A DNA stretch of 64,000 bases from Hermatobates lingyangjiaoensis (GCA_026182355.1 JAPFBL010000084.1:13045001-13109000), one strand, 5' to 3'; positions 21,195-29,705 are shown, counted from the first letter of the stretch. Numbers and translations are program-made. Notes: a model not told the origin generated them from the sequence alone.

Positions 21195-22374
21195 ACGCGT
21201 GTGTGTGTGTGTGTCTGTGTCTCTGTTGTTTGTGTTTGTAAGAATACTTGGTTAACTTAAGTAAAGTTTTAATGTAGATCTATTGTCATTTAAATAAATT
21301 AAATGCATTACAGGTTATCATTTTTTATAGGTCTTTGTTGAATTATAACCATGGGTTATTTTTGATGCCATTTGAATTTGTGATGTTTATAAGATTCATG
21401 CTTCATAATAATTGATATTTACTGAACTGCATAGAATACATTAATTAGAAATTCCAAAAGTGTGGTAAAAAAATATCTTAAGGTAACTTTTTTAGCACAT
21501 ACAAATTTCTTGTAATATTAAAACTTACAACATAAGATGATTAATTTTAAAATCCCTAATGTGATACAAAATTCAGAATTAATTAACAGCAAAAATAGTA
21601 GTTTAAATTCTAACTGTTGAATTCTTATTAACACTATTAATTCTTTTGTTTAACATATAGAGAGTTGGGTATGTCAACTTACCTCAATAATATGTAGTCG
21701 GATTGACTCAAGAGATTTATCTAGGCTTATTTTTACTACTTTGGCTGACTTGAAAATATCCAAAGAATCAAGTTTATTAATGGAACCATTTTCTCCTTTA
21801 AAATGAGGAATCCTGTATTGACAAGGTCTGTTAAACAACAGAAGACATGATTTATTCAATTTATTCCATATTTCTATCCTCAGTTGATGTTTAGTAATAC
21901 TTTCAGACGATTTCTCCCTCACAGCCTTCTTGTCCGTTTTGGGTGATGTTTTCCCATTTTGCGTTGGTAGTGCTATATCTTTGTCTGTATTTTTTTCCTC
22001 TTGAGAAGATTTGTTTCCATCTTCAATCGTAGACTTCGGCTCAGCAGGCTTCTGTTCTTCTGCTTCACTTTTCTCTGTACAATCAGGCTCAATCGTGACA
22101 TTAAGTGGTGTTTTGTTTATTTCAACCGTTTCTTCTTTCGTTTCACCCAATTCTGTTACTGTTTTTTCTTCAACTAACTTATCACGGTTTGAATTTTCTC
22201 TTGGAGGTTTGGGAAGGGCTTTTGAAGGAGATTTAGGAGGAGATTTTTCGCCACTGACTTTCTCTGTTGATCCCTTGGAACTGCCTGGTTTTACCATTGT
22301 TACAACTTTCTTTCCTACAGGTGAATTTTTACCACCTTTATATTCGTCCCTGCTATCAGGATCCTTGTTGTGAG
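9969..22374 (-). CDS. MTHFSD: MTHFSD orthologue (methenyltetrahydrofolate synthetase domain-containing protein), 5' incomplete
   Basis: Six minus-strand exons join in frame: 22374-21683, 18512-18308, 16370-16258, 15319-15132, 14164-13909 and 10319-9969 (stop included), about 601 residues. Seen: a charged extension of about 160 residues; then LRIEIWNKL, YRIPHFKG, a region with VKISLDKSLESIRLHIIE; then ADLVIVGSVAVDRTGKRIGK, GEGFSDLEYALL, VVTVVHDAQV and DVPADYIVTPTEVI; then an Arg-rich linker and an RRM-like end. The order matches vertebrate MTHFSD, whose first domain has the 5-formyl-THF cyclo-ligase fold and whose C terminus is an RNA-recognition motif. In vertebrates it is a cytoplasmic RNA-binding protein with no proven folate activity. 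GSVAV and RIGKGEGFSDLEYA are highly conserved, so the gene is probably intact. Introns reach 3.6 kb and hold several transposons. Confidence 0.92.
10715..10885. repeat. Diverged dispersed repeat shared with 3192-3385
   Basis: It has the ordered blocks tccaaaagttt, catgctatagatcac, cccattatgtgtctttag and tactaatcctag, as in 3192-3385. No coding capacity is seen. Confidence 0.35.
11414..13447 (+). mobile_element. Unclassified interspersed element, family A, copy A1 (longest)
   Basis: The left end has ggagtggcctacacccac then ctttactataagtaa. The right end has cgatcactatactttactt then atagtaaagta. The two ends carry inverted matches of about 15-16 bases (actttactataagtaa). Copies A2 (33510-35245, inverted) and A4 (44740-46363) share almost the whole length, including an internal stretch aaaacggtttttggca and catgcataa. 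A1 alone has about 425 extra bases (about 12120-12545) that contain an ORF, so A2 and A4 look like internal-deletion derivatives. No transposase could be recognised, so the class is unknown. Confidence 0.7.
12309..12542 (+). CDS. Small ORF unique to copy A1 of family A
   Basis: The frame encodes about 77 residues, including ESIRHISITWKDTTIHKDEV and KDKGDLLMFIGGDFIHVT. The segment is missing from the shorter copies A2 and A4, which join cleanly across it. I do not recognise the protein. Its mixed charged/hydrophobic composition is more protein-like than its AT-rich neighbours, but it has no clear start context and may be a fragment of a former transposase or captured DNA. Confidence 0.3.
   Translation: MRKESIRHISITWKDTTIHKDEVVITDIKFCSRVQYTDLLKHFMRQINHAMKDKGDLLMFIGGDFIHVTILFLLHLI
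13909..14164 (-). CDS. MTHFSD: MTHFSD exon (acidic then arginine-rich linker)
   Basis: Acceptor gtttgaag at the 5' side, donor aag|gtatat at the 3' side. Its first base completes a Lys codon from the previous exon. It encodes EGAQITTKDEDTDEEEVEK, then INRRRLYFLRNRSFPFRG, GGRRRWVGSRRDSGYQS and ends near FSYPRSK. The acidic cluster followed by Arg/Gly-rich sequence lies exactly between the folate-fold domain and the RRM. It could add RNA contacts (inference). Confidence 0.85.
14165..15131 (-). other. MTHFSD intron
   Basis: AT-rich intron. At 14840-14930 it contains gcctgaggaagaacactacg and gttcgaaacgcgttg, a motif pair found at the ends of Penelope-like elements. A partial match (aagaacactacgt ... 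aaacgcgttgttt) recurs at 61547-61630. A short (ta)n run lies at 14598-14611. Nothing else is recognised. Confidence 0.5.
15132..15319 (-). CDS. MTHFSD: MTHFSD exon (end of folate-fold domain)
   Basis: Acceptor ttacag, then VYDCLPDEIFKSYDVP, ADYIVTPTEVIDVQPRRKRP, DLDWKFLSNRRINNIP and IIKQLLDKER. It aligns with the vertebrate stretch HDITVDYILTPTRVI...IPILRSL. Donor is aggaa|gtatgc, leaving a two-base phase that the next exon completes. If not spliced there the frame would stop after KYA. Confidence 0.88.
15320..16257 (-). other. MTHFSD intron
   Basis: AT-rich intron. I see no repeat or gene in it. Confidence 0.6.
16258..16370 (-). CDS. MTHFSD: MTHFSD exon (conserved KGEGFSDLEYA core)
   Basis: Acceptor atatttcag, then two bases completing Gly, and KRIGKGEGFSDLEYALLKKL, GGISPNAPVVTVVHDAQ, donor cag|gtacta. 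This is the most conserved block of the family (vertebrate WRIGKGEGYADLEYAMM and VVTIVHDCQV). Phases fit both neighbours. Confidence 0.93.
16776..16850 (+). repeat. Family A left-end fragment
   Basis: tatttggagtggtttacttc followed by attactttaagtaaac and accatcaagtttatt is a diverged match to the left end of family A at 11414-11480. Confidence 0.45.
17084..17350. repeat. Large inverted repeat (two arms of about 130 bp)
   Basis: The left arm runs aactcaaaaacgaaaaaaag ... caaattttcggatgatcc ... ttcaggagaaaagagaatgg ... ccaagcacgccg. The right arm is its near-perfect reverse complement, ending cgtttttgagtt. The loop is about 20 bases around aaccgtcccggcaacc. The arm sequence recurs in the palindrome at 62334-62826 and, as a single arm, near 52684. 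It abuts the Penelope RT relic on its 3' side, so it is probably a terminal region of that element type. Confidence 0.85.
17391..17935 (-). mobile_element. Penelope-like reverse transcriptase relic
   Basis: Minus-strand translation gives SIPELFKSTGTIASLDVESL, FTNVPVERTNDIILQEV, then after a frameshift EICTKESTFVSPDGR, MFQQIDGVAMGSPLDVLFA, MGIVERNIFGEMENL, YGRYIDDIFFSAKD and SGLRLTVENRTDDQLPLLG. DVESLFTNVP, QIDGVAMGSPL and the YIDD catalytic motif identify a Penelope-like RT. It is truncated at both ends and frameshifted. It lies on the same strand as the host MTHFSD gene. Confidence 0.88.
18308..18512 (-). CDS. MTHFSD: MTHFSD exon (GSVAV strand)
   Basis: Acceptor atcttttttag, then NNKEMIVGCPGLQEAVFLHV, KPPVKPSMSVNKTAASRLGI, FSTALDFSSPTEADLVIVGS and VAVDRTG, donor actg|gtattc. 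The last base begins the Gly codon completed by the next exon (GKRIGKGEG). Matches vertebrate VDLVVVGSVAVSEKGWRIG. Confidence 0.92.
18658..19360 (+). mobile_element. pogo/Tigger-like DNA transposon relic (5' end)
   Basis: At 18669-18700 actcgtttaacgacaactcg resembles Tigger termini, which also carry cgttaacgac-type sequence. At 19117 an ORF begins with MSQKRTNTTPGGSFSKKKRK, then AIDIHKKIIIINQHESQLEL. The KKKRKAI...HESQLEL pattern matches the start of the CENP-B-type helix-turn-helix of pogo/Tigger transposases. The frame stops at 19272 and no DDE domain follows, so this is a 3'-truncated copy. Confidence 0.65.
19478..19575 (+). repeat. Penelope-type terminal fragment
   Basis: aactgaaacgttggcaacg, gagagtttaattttt, attgaccgaaccccgattag and aacggtcgatata appear in the same order as in the right arm and flank of the hairpin at 23626-23805. 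Confidence 0.6.
19586..19610. repeat. (TA)n microsatellite
   Basis: About twelve TA units directly after the Penelope-type fragment. Confidence 0.9.
19830..19875. repeat. (AAT)n microsatellite followed by (AT)n
   Basis: About fifteen aat/taa units, followed by imperfect at-repeats to about 19900. Confidence 0.9.
19953..20345 (-). repeat. Penelope-type terminal region fragment
   Basis: atttcgactgtgtcgtcatc, then aggtacaaaaatgtg and gctccgaagaaaagccagg match the organisation at 52990-53110 (atttcgaccatcgtcgtcat, cagg, gtcccgcaggaaggcag). A further cctgatgaagaca motif lies at 20302-20315. No coding sequence is seen in between. Confidence 0.5.
20780..20891. repeat. Penelope-type tail fragment and (AT)n run
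   Basis: tttcgtccaaaaagtcccgc, then aggaaagtagagcgg resembles gtcccgcaggaaggcagggc at 53040. A perfect at-run follows at about 20867-20890. Confidence 0.5.
20927..21118. repeat. Foldback element with internal direct repeat
   Basis: The left arm attgttaaaaattagaccat, then tttttagttgtaacttgc and tttttcataag, is the reverse complement of the right arm (cttatggaaaagcaagttt, cagctaaatatggtctaatt, tttaacaat). In the loop a 26 bp unit (gatcg-t/a-tattccggaaactc...) occurs twice in tandem at 21017-21067. It lies between two (AT)n runs. Confidence 0.75.
21119..21217. repeat. (AT)n(GT)n compound microsatellite
   Basis: An at-run (21119-21141) is followed by about 25 tg units and an imperfect gtgcacgcgtgtgtg tail. 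Confidence 0.95.
21683..22374 (-). CDS. MTHFSD: MTHFSD exon (charged N-terminal extension plus start of folate-fold domain)
   Basis: Acceptor ctttttatag, then two bases and HNKDPDSRDEYKGGKNSPVG. An ATG at 22297 begins MVKPGSSKGSTEKVSGEKSP. The next 130 residues are Lys/Glu/Ser/Pro-rich (PPKSPSKALPKPPREN; KTVTELGETKEETVE; GKTSPKTDKKAVREK), followed by KHQLRIEIWNKLNKSCLLLF, YRIPHFKGENGS and LDIFKSAKVVKISLDKS. Donor is gag|gtaagt. Vertebrate MTHFSD begins close to the LRIEIWNKL equivalent, so the extension is the oddity. The frame is open from the acceptor to the ATG, which suggests another coding exon upstream, although translation could start at 22297. Confidence 0.88.
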
Positions 22375-22949
22375 CTATAAAAAGAAAACATTAGTAAATA
22401 AGTTTAGTATTTTTTAAATATTATTTTTTCAAATTTTGTCGTTGTATCATGTATAATAAATCCCAACATCTTGTATATCTTTGAGGTATGATAGTGTGTA
22501 TGATAATAGATCAATAATCTCTGTGGTACAAAAAACTTCATGACATATACATTAAATAAATCATAAAAATATGAAATTAATGATAGATTAAATTTGTAAT
22601 ATACAATATATAATACGATAGTTGTATCAAATATTATTTATAGTTTGAGAAAACCCCTAAAAAATGAAATGAATCATACCTTAAACTCAGAGACCCACTG
22701 ACTTTCTTAGCAATTTTTATCTTACTGACAGGAAATAAGGATATTTCTAAAACATTTGATACCAAAATAGTTTAAAATGTATTCAAATTGTATTTTGAAA
22801 CAAAATATTAATTTGATAGCACATCGGAATTTCTTTACATAAGTAGAGCATTCAATTATCAATATGTCGTTAAAAGAATAACTGAAATCATTATAGACTT
22901 AAAAAATTTGAGGAAAACAATAATATTTCAAAAAGTCAATACACTCATA
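22375..22949. other. AT-rich, upstream of the first visible MTHFSD exon
   Basis: Probably MTHFSD intron. I found no convincing exon or repeat. Confidence 0.4.
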
Positions 22950-23370
22950 GGAGTTATCGAGAATGAGTTAGCAAATCTAGAGCTAAAAAGGGTGCTCAAG
23001 ACCACAGCTTGGATTTCCAAAAAATACCTCACGTCTTACATAAAGTAAAGGCTAGTAAGGAAAACGGTTATAAAATGGGGAAAAAAATTTTGGCAGAATG
23101 TACTAAAGGCCTTCTAACAAAGGAATATTTTCCTAGTATACAGAAAAGACTTTCAATGATGTATTTATTAATAAATTATAAACTATATCAATGTATAACT
23201 GGTCATGGGCCATTTAAATAATGCCTGTACAAGTTAAAAATAGCTATTAGCCCGTCATGTACATTTAAGGCGGTGACACCTCAATCACCTGGACACGTGT
23301 CTGACTGTTGTTTGAGGTATCCACAAAGGCTAGCTCTTATTCGGAAGGTTTTTCGCTGTGAGGCAGAGTC
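22950..23370 (+). mobile_element. Jockey-type LINE relic (RNase H / C-terminal region)
   Basis: Translation in shifting frames gives GVIENELANLELKKGAQDH (equivalent of the RNase H GIRGNEIADELAKKGA motif), then SLDFQKIPHVLHKVKAS, LAECTKGLLTKEYFPSIQ, RLSMMYLLINYKLYQCITGH and GPFK, then a tail with Cys/His remnants. This is the C terminus of a jockey/R1-type second ORF. It may or may not belong to the same family as the relic at 6225-7290. Confidence 0.78.
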
Positions 23371-23625
23371 GCCTATTAAGCCTTCTTAATAAAAGAATAA
23401 TAATTAATTATTTAATATTTAAATAATTTATTCATTATAAAAGAATATTATAATGAATATGTAAAATTTTTACACAGTTTTGAACATTAAAAATTTTGTA
23501 ATCGTATGGCACTTCATGTATACATTATTTCAGTCAACTTTATGTTGAATTATTTATGTTCTATAAGATTGGCTTAATACTACAAAAATGTTTCATTTAA
23601 AAAAAAAGTATAATTATAATAATAT

Positions 23626-23780
23626 AAAACTAAAGTTTATCAGGACTCGGCCAGTTCTTCAGGTTCAAATTAAACTCTCATTGCCAACGTTTCGGTTGAC
23701 TCTCTCAACCGAAACGTTGGCAATGAGAGTTTAATTTGAACCTGAAGAACTGACCGAGTCCCGATAAACTTTAGTTTTGT
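23626..23780. repeat. Near-perfect hairpin of a Penelope-type terminal sequence
   Basis: The left arm (23626-23699) reads aaaactaaagtttatcagga, ctcggccagttcttcaggtt, caaattaaactctcattgcc and aacgtttcggttga. After a 5-base spacer the right arm (23705-23780) is its reverse complement with only a few mismatches. The same arm sequence occurs singly at 5855 and 19478, so two copies have inserted or rearranged head-to-head. Confidence 0.9.
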
Positions 23781-26456
23781 TTCTATTCAACGGTCGATAC
23801 TTTTATCAATATTCTTATGTAAAAATAAGAAATATTGTTCAAAACGTGTAATTAAAGCATATAATACAATGTGGAACATGCTGCAATAAAATAAAAAAAA
23901 AAGTCCAAAATGTGGAGATAAACGATAATCAAATTATCTATATAATAGAAAAAAGTTTTTTAAATTATGTTTCCTCATCTTGCAGTAGAGATAATATTAC
24001 CAAATAGGTAGTAAATTACCTATTAAATTTGTATTACCTATTTTACCTGAAAAAAATACCCAAAATCCATGTTAAGTACTACACTTTATTATATTTTCTA
24101 CCTAACATAAATGGATAAAAAATGGTAATTTGTATTTAATAAGTTCATTCATAATTGGTTATGCTTTTTGTTAACATACTTATATAAAGAAAGTGAGTCA
24201 TACATAATTTCTTTACTTAAACGAATTATCACGATTTGAATTTTAACGACAAAAATAGTTTTTTTATAGTAACCTTATTTCATCTTAATGATTATATAAT
24301 TATTTATAATTCAAGAATATATTATAAATTATAATCAATTTTTGAATTTTGTTTCTTTATGTATGATTCATTATAACATATTTCATAAATTTATATAATT
24401 TTTGATCAACTATTGGAAAATTTTAAACATTTTAGACTTAATAATTTTATATTAAATAAGAAATGGAAAAATGTTAAGCAAAATTATGGTTCAACAAAAT
24501 TCATTATATTAACTTAATTTTAATTAAAATTAAAAATTAATTAATTAAATTATCAAAAATAAAACATTAAAGCAGATTTTCAATGAAATAAATATTCTTG
24601 TCACAGTATTACATACAATTAGAAGAATCAGCTCCCATTTTGCTTACGACGTCTGTCAATCCAAGGTTTGCTATGATCTGATCTTAAACCTTACCCTCTC
24701 TATCCCTCTCCCTAGGACAAACTTAACCTTTACTCTTCTTGACAAAAACATGAGTATTAAAGCTGAATAATTAAGCTGAAATGATACGTTTAAAATATGG
24801 TGCAGAAATCTACTTATTTAAGATTTGAGGAGTTATTGTATGGATTATACTGACATAAATCATTAATAGTTTTTTATTTCAATTCGTATTCTTGAATTTT
24901 AGTTAATTATATTTAATAGAACTTATCATATCACCAGAACGTTTTTCATGCAGTTATTAACAGTTAAAATGGAAATATCTTCTGAACAAAAGTTTTTCCA
25001 GATGTCGAACTTCACATTTTGATAAATCAAATAAAAATTATGTATGTTCCCCTTTCATTGTAATTAAAAAAAAAAAACATTCACTCATATTTCTAAAATT
25101 AATATATAGTACAAAATAAAAAAAAAATTGAATCAGTCGTCTTATTGTTCAAATAAAACACCCAAATCTAAGGTTTATTTTATTTATAACCTTCTTAAAA
25201 TCAATGAAAAATAGAAAAAAAAGAAAGAAATCGTACAAAAATCTGAAGTCTGTCTCAGTAATATGGGTGAAGGTAATTTTATTGATTAATAATCAATATA
25301 ATTTAGTTATTTGACGGATGAAAGGTATTTGAAGATACTTATGTTAGGGACAGCTTGTTTCATTAAGCACCTTGTTTTAATCAGTCTTCCGCTTTTCTGT
25401 TGATCTAAAGCTTAGTGTTCGTTCTTTAATAGTCATTTAATCCCCCATCCTAATTGCCAGATCCGATAATCATTACTATAGGTACAAATATTCTTGTTAT
25501 TGAATGTAATAGCCGCAAATTTTATAAAACTTTTAATACAGATTCTGACTCTGATTGTACAGTATTTTCAAAAATTCAAGTTGTGTGATTAACTTTGCTT
25601 CTTCAAATCAGCCATTTCCATTTCTTTCTTAGATTAGTTTATAATGTAAATCTTTATCATCCTTATACATCCGTGATATTAATTTACAGAGTGTTCTGGT
25701 ATTTGTTGCCCAAATCGTAGTCGATGAAAGTAATCCATCCTGTTGAAAAAGATACATAAAACCATTGCTATTAGTACTAGTATATTATTCCAGTATTATA
25801 TGGCTTATATATCGAAGATGTATAAGCAGTATCATTGTTCCTTGTATTTTTTTCTATAGGCATTTTTACAAACAATTAGTCTTAGAAATCATCGGTGCCA
25901 TATCCCTTTGAAATACTCTACAGAATGAAAAATGGTAATAACTATGTAATGAGGTCTAATTTAAACGGAAATTTAATTTTAACAAAATGAAAGGACAGGT
26001 TTTACTGTTAAAACTAATCCACTTGTAAAATTGTACATTAATTTTATGCAATATTTAGATGCATGTGAATAAAGTTTAATTATTTTTATAAGCTGTATAG
26101 TTCGTAGTAGAGCACTGCTATTTTTTATTTTTTTTTTTATTAAAACAATTGTCCCTAGTTTATTGAGCCACGTCCTTCTCTAGCATACTTAACCAACATT
26201 ATATATATAAATATTTAACAAAATTCATTTTCTCTTTTTGTAAATATTTATTAACATTTATTATGCAAATATATTCATTCCTTGAATAGCTGCAAATTTT
26301 TTTTAAAGTGTCTCCAAAAGAATGCAAAACCCTCGTAGAGTACAGTAATACCATTTTTTCTTTTGAAATTTATAAATTTACTAGTATTTGAGTTTTAATA
26401 TAAAAAATGTTAATTGATTAATAATTTATAGTTATGAAAAATATTGCAAACTTTTT
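23781..26456. other. Long AT-rich stretch, nothing recognised
   Basis: I looked on both strands for exons linking upstream candidates to MTHFSD and saw none that I could support. No tandem array or transposon protein was recognised. Very AT-rich at 24.3-24.6 kb. Confidence 0.4.
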
Positions 26457-27038
26457 TTGATATCAAACTCTACTGTGCTTGGGAATATAATATATGAGAA
26501 GATAACCATCTTCTATCGTGCTTTCACGAATTCTGAGTATAAAAAAGGGGAACCAACACTTCAAAAGTTAATCAAGAATAATGTGAAAACAACTAACGAA
26601 TCAGATAGGTTACAACTCCGAATATACTATAAGAGCAAAAAGACCAGAGTCTTAGTAATTTGCAACAAACTGAAAGTTGACACCCCAGAGCTTCAACGTA
26701 GTCACCTGGTATACCAATACACTTGCTCAAGAGGGAGCTGTGCAGCCCTCAATTCCATAACTGCAACCAAACTATCAAGGCGTCTGACGATCTATCTCTC
26801 TACGGGAGCACCGAAGTCACATACAGAAGAAGCCCACGGAAACAAACTTACTAGGGAAATGTTAATAGAAGGAACCTCAATTTTACATTACAATAGTGAC
26901 ATTAGCCGATTAGCTATTCTAGAGGTTCTTTATATCAAAGAAAAGAATCCTAATCTCAATGTCCAAAGTTCCGACCTTAATGCTATCCCTAGTAAGAAGA
27001 ATTTCCACAACAGCTACAAACTAATTAGAGAGATATGA
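26457..27038 (+). mobile_element. Penelope-like element relic, C-terminal region with damaged GIY-YIG
   Basis: A 193-codon open frame ends in tga. It reads LQLRIYYKSKKTRVLVICNK, LQRSHLVYQYTCSRGSC, then TATKLSRRLTIYLSTGAPKS, LTREMLIEGTSILHYNSDIS and RLAILEVLYIKEKNPNLNVQ. The order is that of a Penelope-like C terminus with a zinc-binding Cys pair inside the GIY-YIG domain (usual pattern: LVYxFxCPxGxC, YIGxTTTTLSRRL, LEALYIKEKxPxLNxQ). The YIG tripeptide itself is missing between CAALNS and ITATKLS, apparently by a small in-frame deletion. The upstream RT is absent. The frame is otherwise unusually well preserved for this window. Confidence 0.85.
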
Positions 27039-27169
27039 TCAAGTTGCTTTGGCAATAATTCAGAGTTTATCATCCTCTGATAGGACGTTATTTCGCTAAG
27101 TTGACAAACTTTATTTCCTAACTTGTCAAACCTGCTGACTTTTATTTATAATCTTTAGTTTATCTAAAA
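27039..27169. other. Spacer between Penelope relic and Helitron end
   Basis: Short AT-rich spacer that follows the Penelope stop codon. The Helitron end begins at 27170. Confidence 0.5.
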
Positions 27170-28295
27170 CTAGCAAACGTACCCGTCTTTGACGGAATCA
27201 AAAATTCTATTATACTTGGTATTCCAAAATATCAATTATAGTATTATACTAATACTATAATTAGAAATTATAGAATAGTAGAAAATACCATTATTAGTAC
27301 AGTGTTGAACAAATGCCTCTGTATACACCACATTAGCTGTCTGTCCTTCAGGTTCACAGAAGAATAAACAGTTGGAACCTCTGACTCTTGAGCAAGTAAA
27401 CTACAGTTGACCATGTGAGAAAAACTTGGTCTCGCTAACTTGAATTCCTGCGTTAGATAAAGTCTCCCTTTGCGACTTAGTCAACGTCATTGCGAAATAA
27501 ACTCTGACGGGACTTTGCAATCATTTCAACGGAAACAGACAGTGGCTCGGAATCAATGGTATGGGTGGTATACACACAGACTCCACATTCCACACCCAGT
27601 CATGATGGCCACCTCTACGGCACATCTGTGTCCACCTCTACGGAGCACAAACTCCGAGTCGTGTCCCGTTTCACATTTCCCGGGGCACTCAAGTTGCGTA
27701 ACATGAAATTTGTTACTGATACCAAATCACAGCATGATGATGCTCCTACTTGAAGTTTTTACTCTTCAGCAGGCAGTCCAAGAGCAGTCACGGAGTCAAG
27801 AAATTCAGTTAGATAATAAACTACTTCCTCATTACTAATCACTCTCTTTACTGACTTTTAAGTTCTATATTCGGGTTGATATAGCGTAAGAACATGTTTG
27901 CTGATTTTTCCTGCCTGTTCATTTGTAAGGCTTGAGCATTGCTCGTTCACAAAGCCATTTATTCTGAATAGATAGTACATCTTGAACTCTGGGAACACCT
28001 TGTCAATAAGCTCTAATAAGCATAATATTCATGTACGCAAATGAAATTAAAGTCAACTAACAATACCTAATTGCTACACCTGTATATTTTCAAAATAAAC
28101 ATGTGCGTGTAGTTAGCCAAACACGACTTAAAAGTTCATAACTTCACTTCATCATTGAATATTCCATCCATCCAAAGATCAGATTTTAAGTTAGACATAC
28201 ACAAATCTACAATCAATGTTTCAGCTTTATATGTCTTATGGTGGCAATATTGTGGACAAACCGACAGACAGAAATTATTCTAAGGGTACATGTTT
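27170..28295 (-). mobile_element. Helitron relic, copy A (helicase C terminus and 3' end)
   Basis: On the minus strand the translation reads FAMTLTKSQRETLSNAGIQV, SETKFFSHGQL, a stop, FTCSRVRGSNCLFFCEPEGQ and TANVVYTEAF. These are the last motifs of the Pif1-like helicase of Helitrons (FAMTINKAQGQ, SHGQLYVACSRV, EGKTKNVVYPEAL). The element ends at 27170 with CTAG next to T on the minus strand (gacgggtacgtttgctag|t), as expected for a Helitron 3' end. Farther upstream (about 27760-28000) is a non-helicase region shared with copy B. Dead: stops and frameshifts. Confidence 0.8.
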
Positions 28296-28296
28296 T

Positions 28297-28545
28297 TATT
28301 GTATTTATTTATAATACATTTGCACTACTGTCATCGGTGAGCAAGCAAGCTACTGGCTACCCTGGCTAGATCCCTTTACTTTATTACCATTTTTTATATT
28401 ATTCACATTTTAAATTCAAAAAAATATTTGTTTGTTACATTTATTTATAATACATTTGCACTACTGTCATCGGCGATCACGCAAGCCACTGGGCTACTCT
28501 GATCCCATACCTTACATAATTACCTGTGTTTTTATTAAGCAAATA
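28297..28545. repeat. Two-unit tandem repeat of about 126 bp
   Basis: tttataatacatttgcacta, then ctgtcatcgg and gcaagc...actgg...ctac occurs at 28309 and again at 28445. It lies between the two Helitron copies and is possibly part of them. Confidence 0.7.
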
Positions 28546-28581
28546 TTAAATTAAAAAAAAGTTTACAGTTATATATAATAC

Positions 28582-29705
28582 ATAGCAAACGTACCCGTCT
28601 TTGACTGAATCAAAAGTTCCGTCATTTTTGGTATTCCAAAATGTCATTAGAAATTATAGAACAGTAGAAAATACAGTAGGAAACAAACAGTGGCTCGGAA
28701 TCAATTGTATGCGTGGTAAATATACTGTTGCGCGAGTAGTATCGAGTTGCCCGCCTCCGCGTGGTCCACCTTGGGCGTCGCCATGTGTACATGCGACGGC
28801 TAAAGGGCAAATCGTAAAAAGACAACCTGACTTGATTTAAAAACGATATGGCCTGAAAAATGGCTTGGTGCGTATAAAGGTCAACACAGGTATACACACA
28901 ATACTCCCCAATAAGTTTTTACTCACGAGTAGGCAGTCCAGGAGAAATAAATTCAGAGTCAAGAAATTCAATTAGATAATGAACTGCTTCTTCATCACTA
29001 ATCCAATCTCTTTACTGACTTGTAAGTTCTATCCTCGGTATGATATAGCGTAAGAACTTGTTTGTTGATTGATTTTTCCTGCCTGTTCATATTAAGAGTT
29101 GAGAATTGCTCGTTTACAAAACTATTTATTCGTAATAGATAGTACATCATCAACTCTGGGAAACACCTTTTCAAAGATTTCAAATACGCAATATATTCAT
29201 ATGCTCCAATGAAATTAAAATCAACTAACAATACCTACTTGCCACACCTGTGTATTTTCAAAACAAACTTGTCTGTGAAGTTAGAAAAATAGCTTAAAGC
29301 CCTATAACTTCGCTTCTGTACTGAATTATGAATCTATTTAGAGCCCGTATTTTAAGTTAGGCATACACAAATCCAGTGTCAAAGTTTCAGCTCGCCATAT
29401 CTTATGGTGGCTGAGTTTACTTGTGACAAACGTTTTTGCTTTAAACGTCCATAACTTCACTTCTACGTTGGATTTCCAATCAATTCAGAGCCTATATTTT
29501 AAGTTAGACATACACAAATCTACTGTCAAAGTTTCAGCTTTATATGTCTTAGGTAGCTGAGTTTACCTGTGACAAAGTTTTGCGGACAAACAGACAAACC
29601 GACAGAAATTTTTCTAAGGGTGGATTCGGTTTCTCCAATGTATGAAACGTTAAGAAAACTTGAAATGAGTCAGTTCTAAGCAATGTACAGAAAAAATCAT
29701 TATTT
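28582..29705 (-). mobile_element. Helitron relic, copy B
   Basis: It shares with copy A the terminal gacgggtacgtttgcta, the block around tgattccgagccactgt, and a long upstream block (28917-29165; minus-strand fragments SFVNEQFSTLNMNRQ and LTLYHTEDRTYKS). The terminal tetranucleotide is CTAT rather than CTRR, probably mutated. The helicase motifs of copy A are deleted here. A sub-block of about 140 bp (tattttaagttagrcataca, caaatc, gtcaaagtttcagct) is repeated at 29340 and 29495. Confidence 0.7.

Larger units (their letters stand above)
18513..21682 (-). other. MTHFSD intron, repeat-dense
   Basis: A 3.2 kb intron holding a Tigger relic, Penelope-type terminal fragments, a foldback element and several microsatellites, each listed separately. 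The splice ends are gtaagt at 21682-21677 and an acceptor at 18513. Confidence 0.75.

Noticed and set aside
21070..21255. Small protein rich in Cys and Val
   Set aside because: It is a translation of the (AT)n(GT)n microsatellite.
22011..22373. Plus-strand ORF of 120 codons
   Set aside because: It is the antisense shadow of the MTHFSD N-terminal exon.
24630..24760. Possible MTHFSD 5' exon in a slightly GC-richer patch
   Set aside because: A gggtaag donor-like site is present on the minus strand, but no open frame of useful length or convincing acceptor was found.
28297..29600. CRISPR-like spaced repeats
   Set aside because: The repeats are two-unit, long and diverged inside Helitron remnants. 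This is eukaryotic DNA and no spacer array exists.
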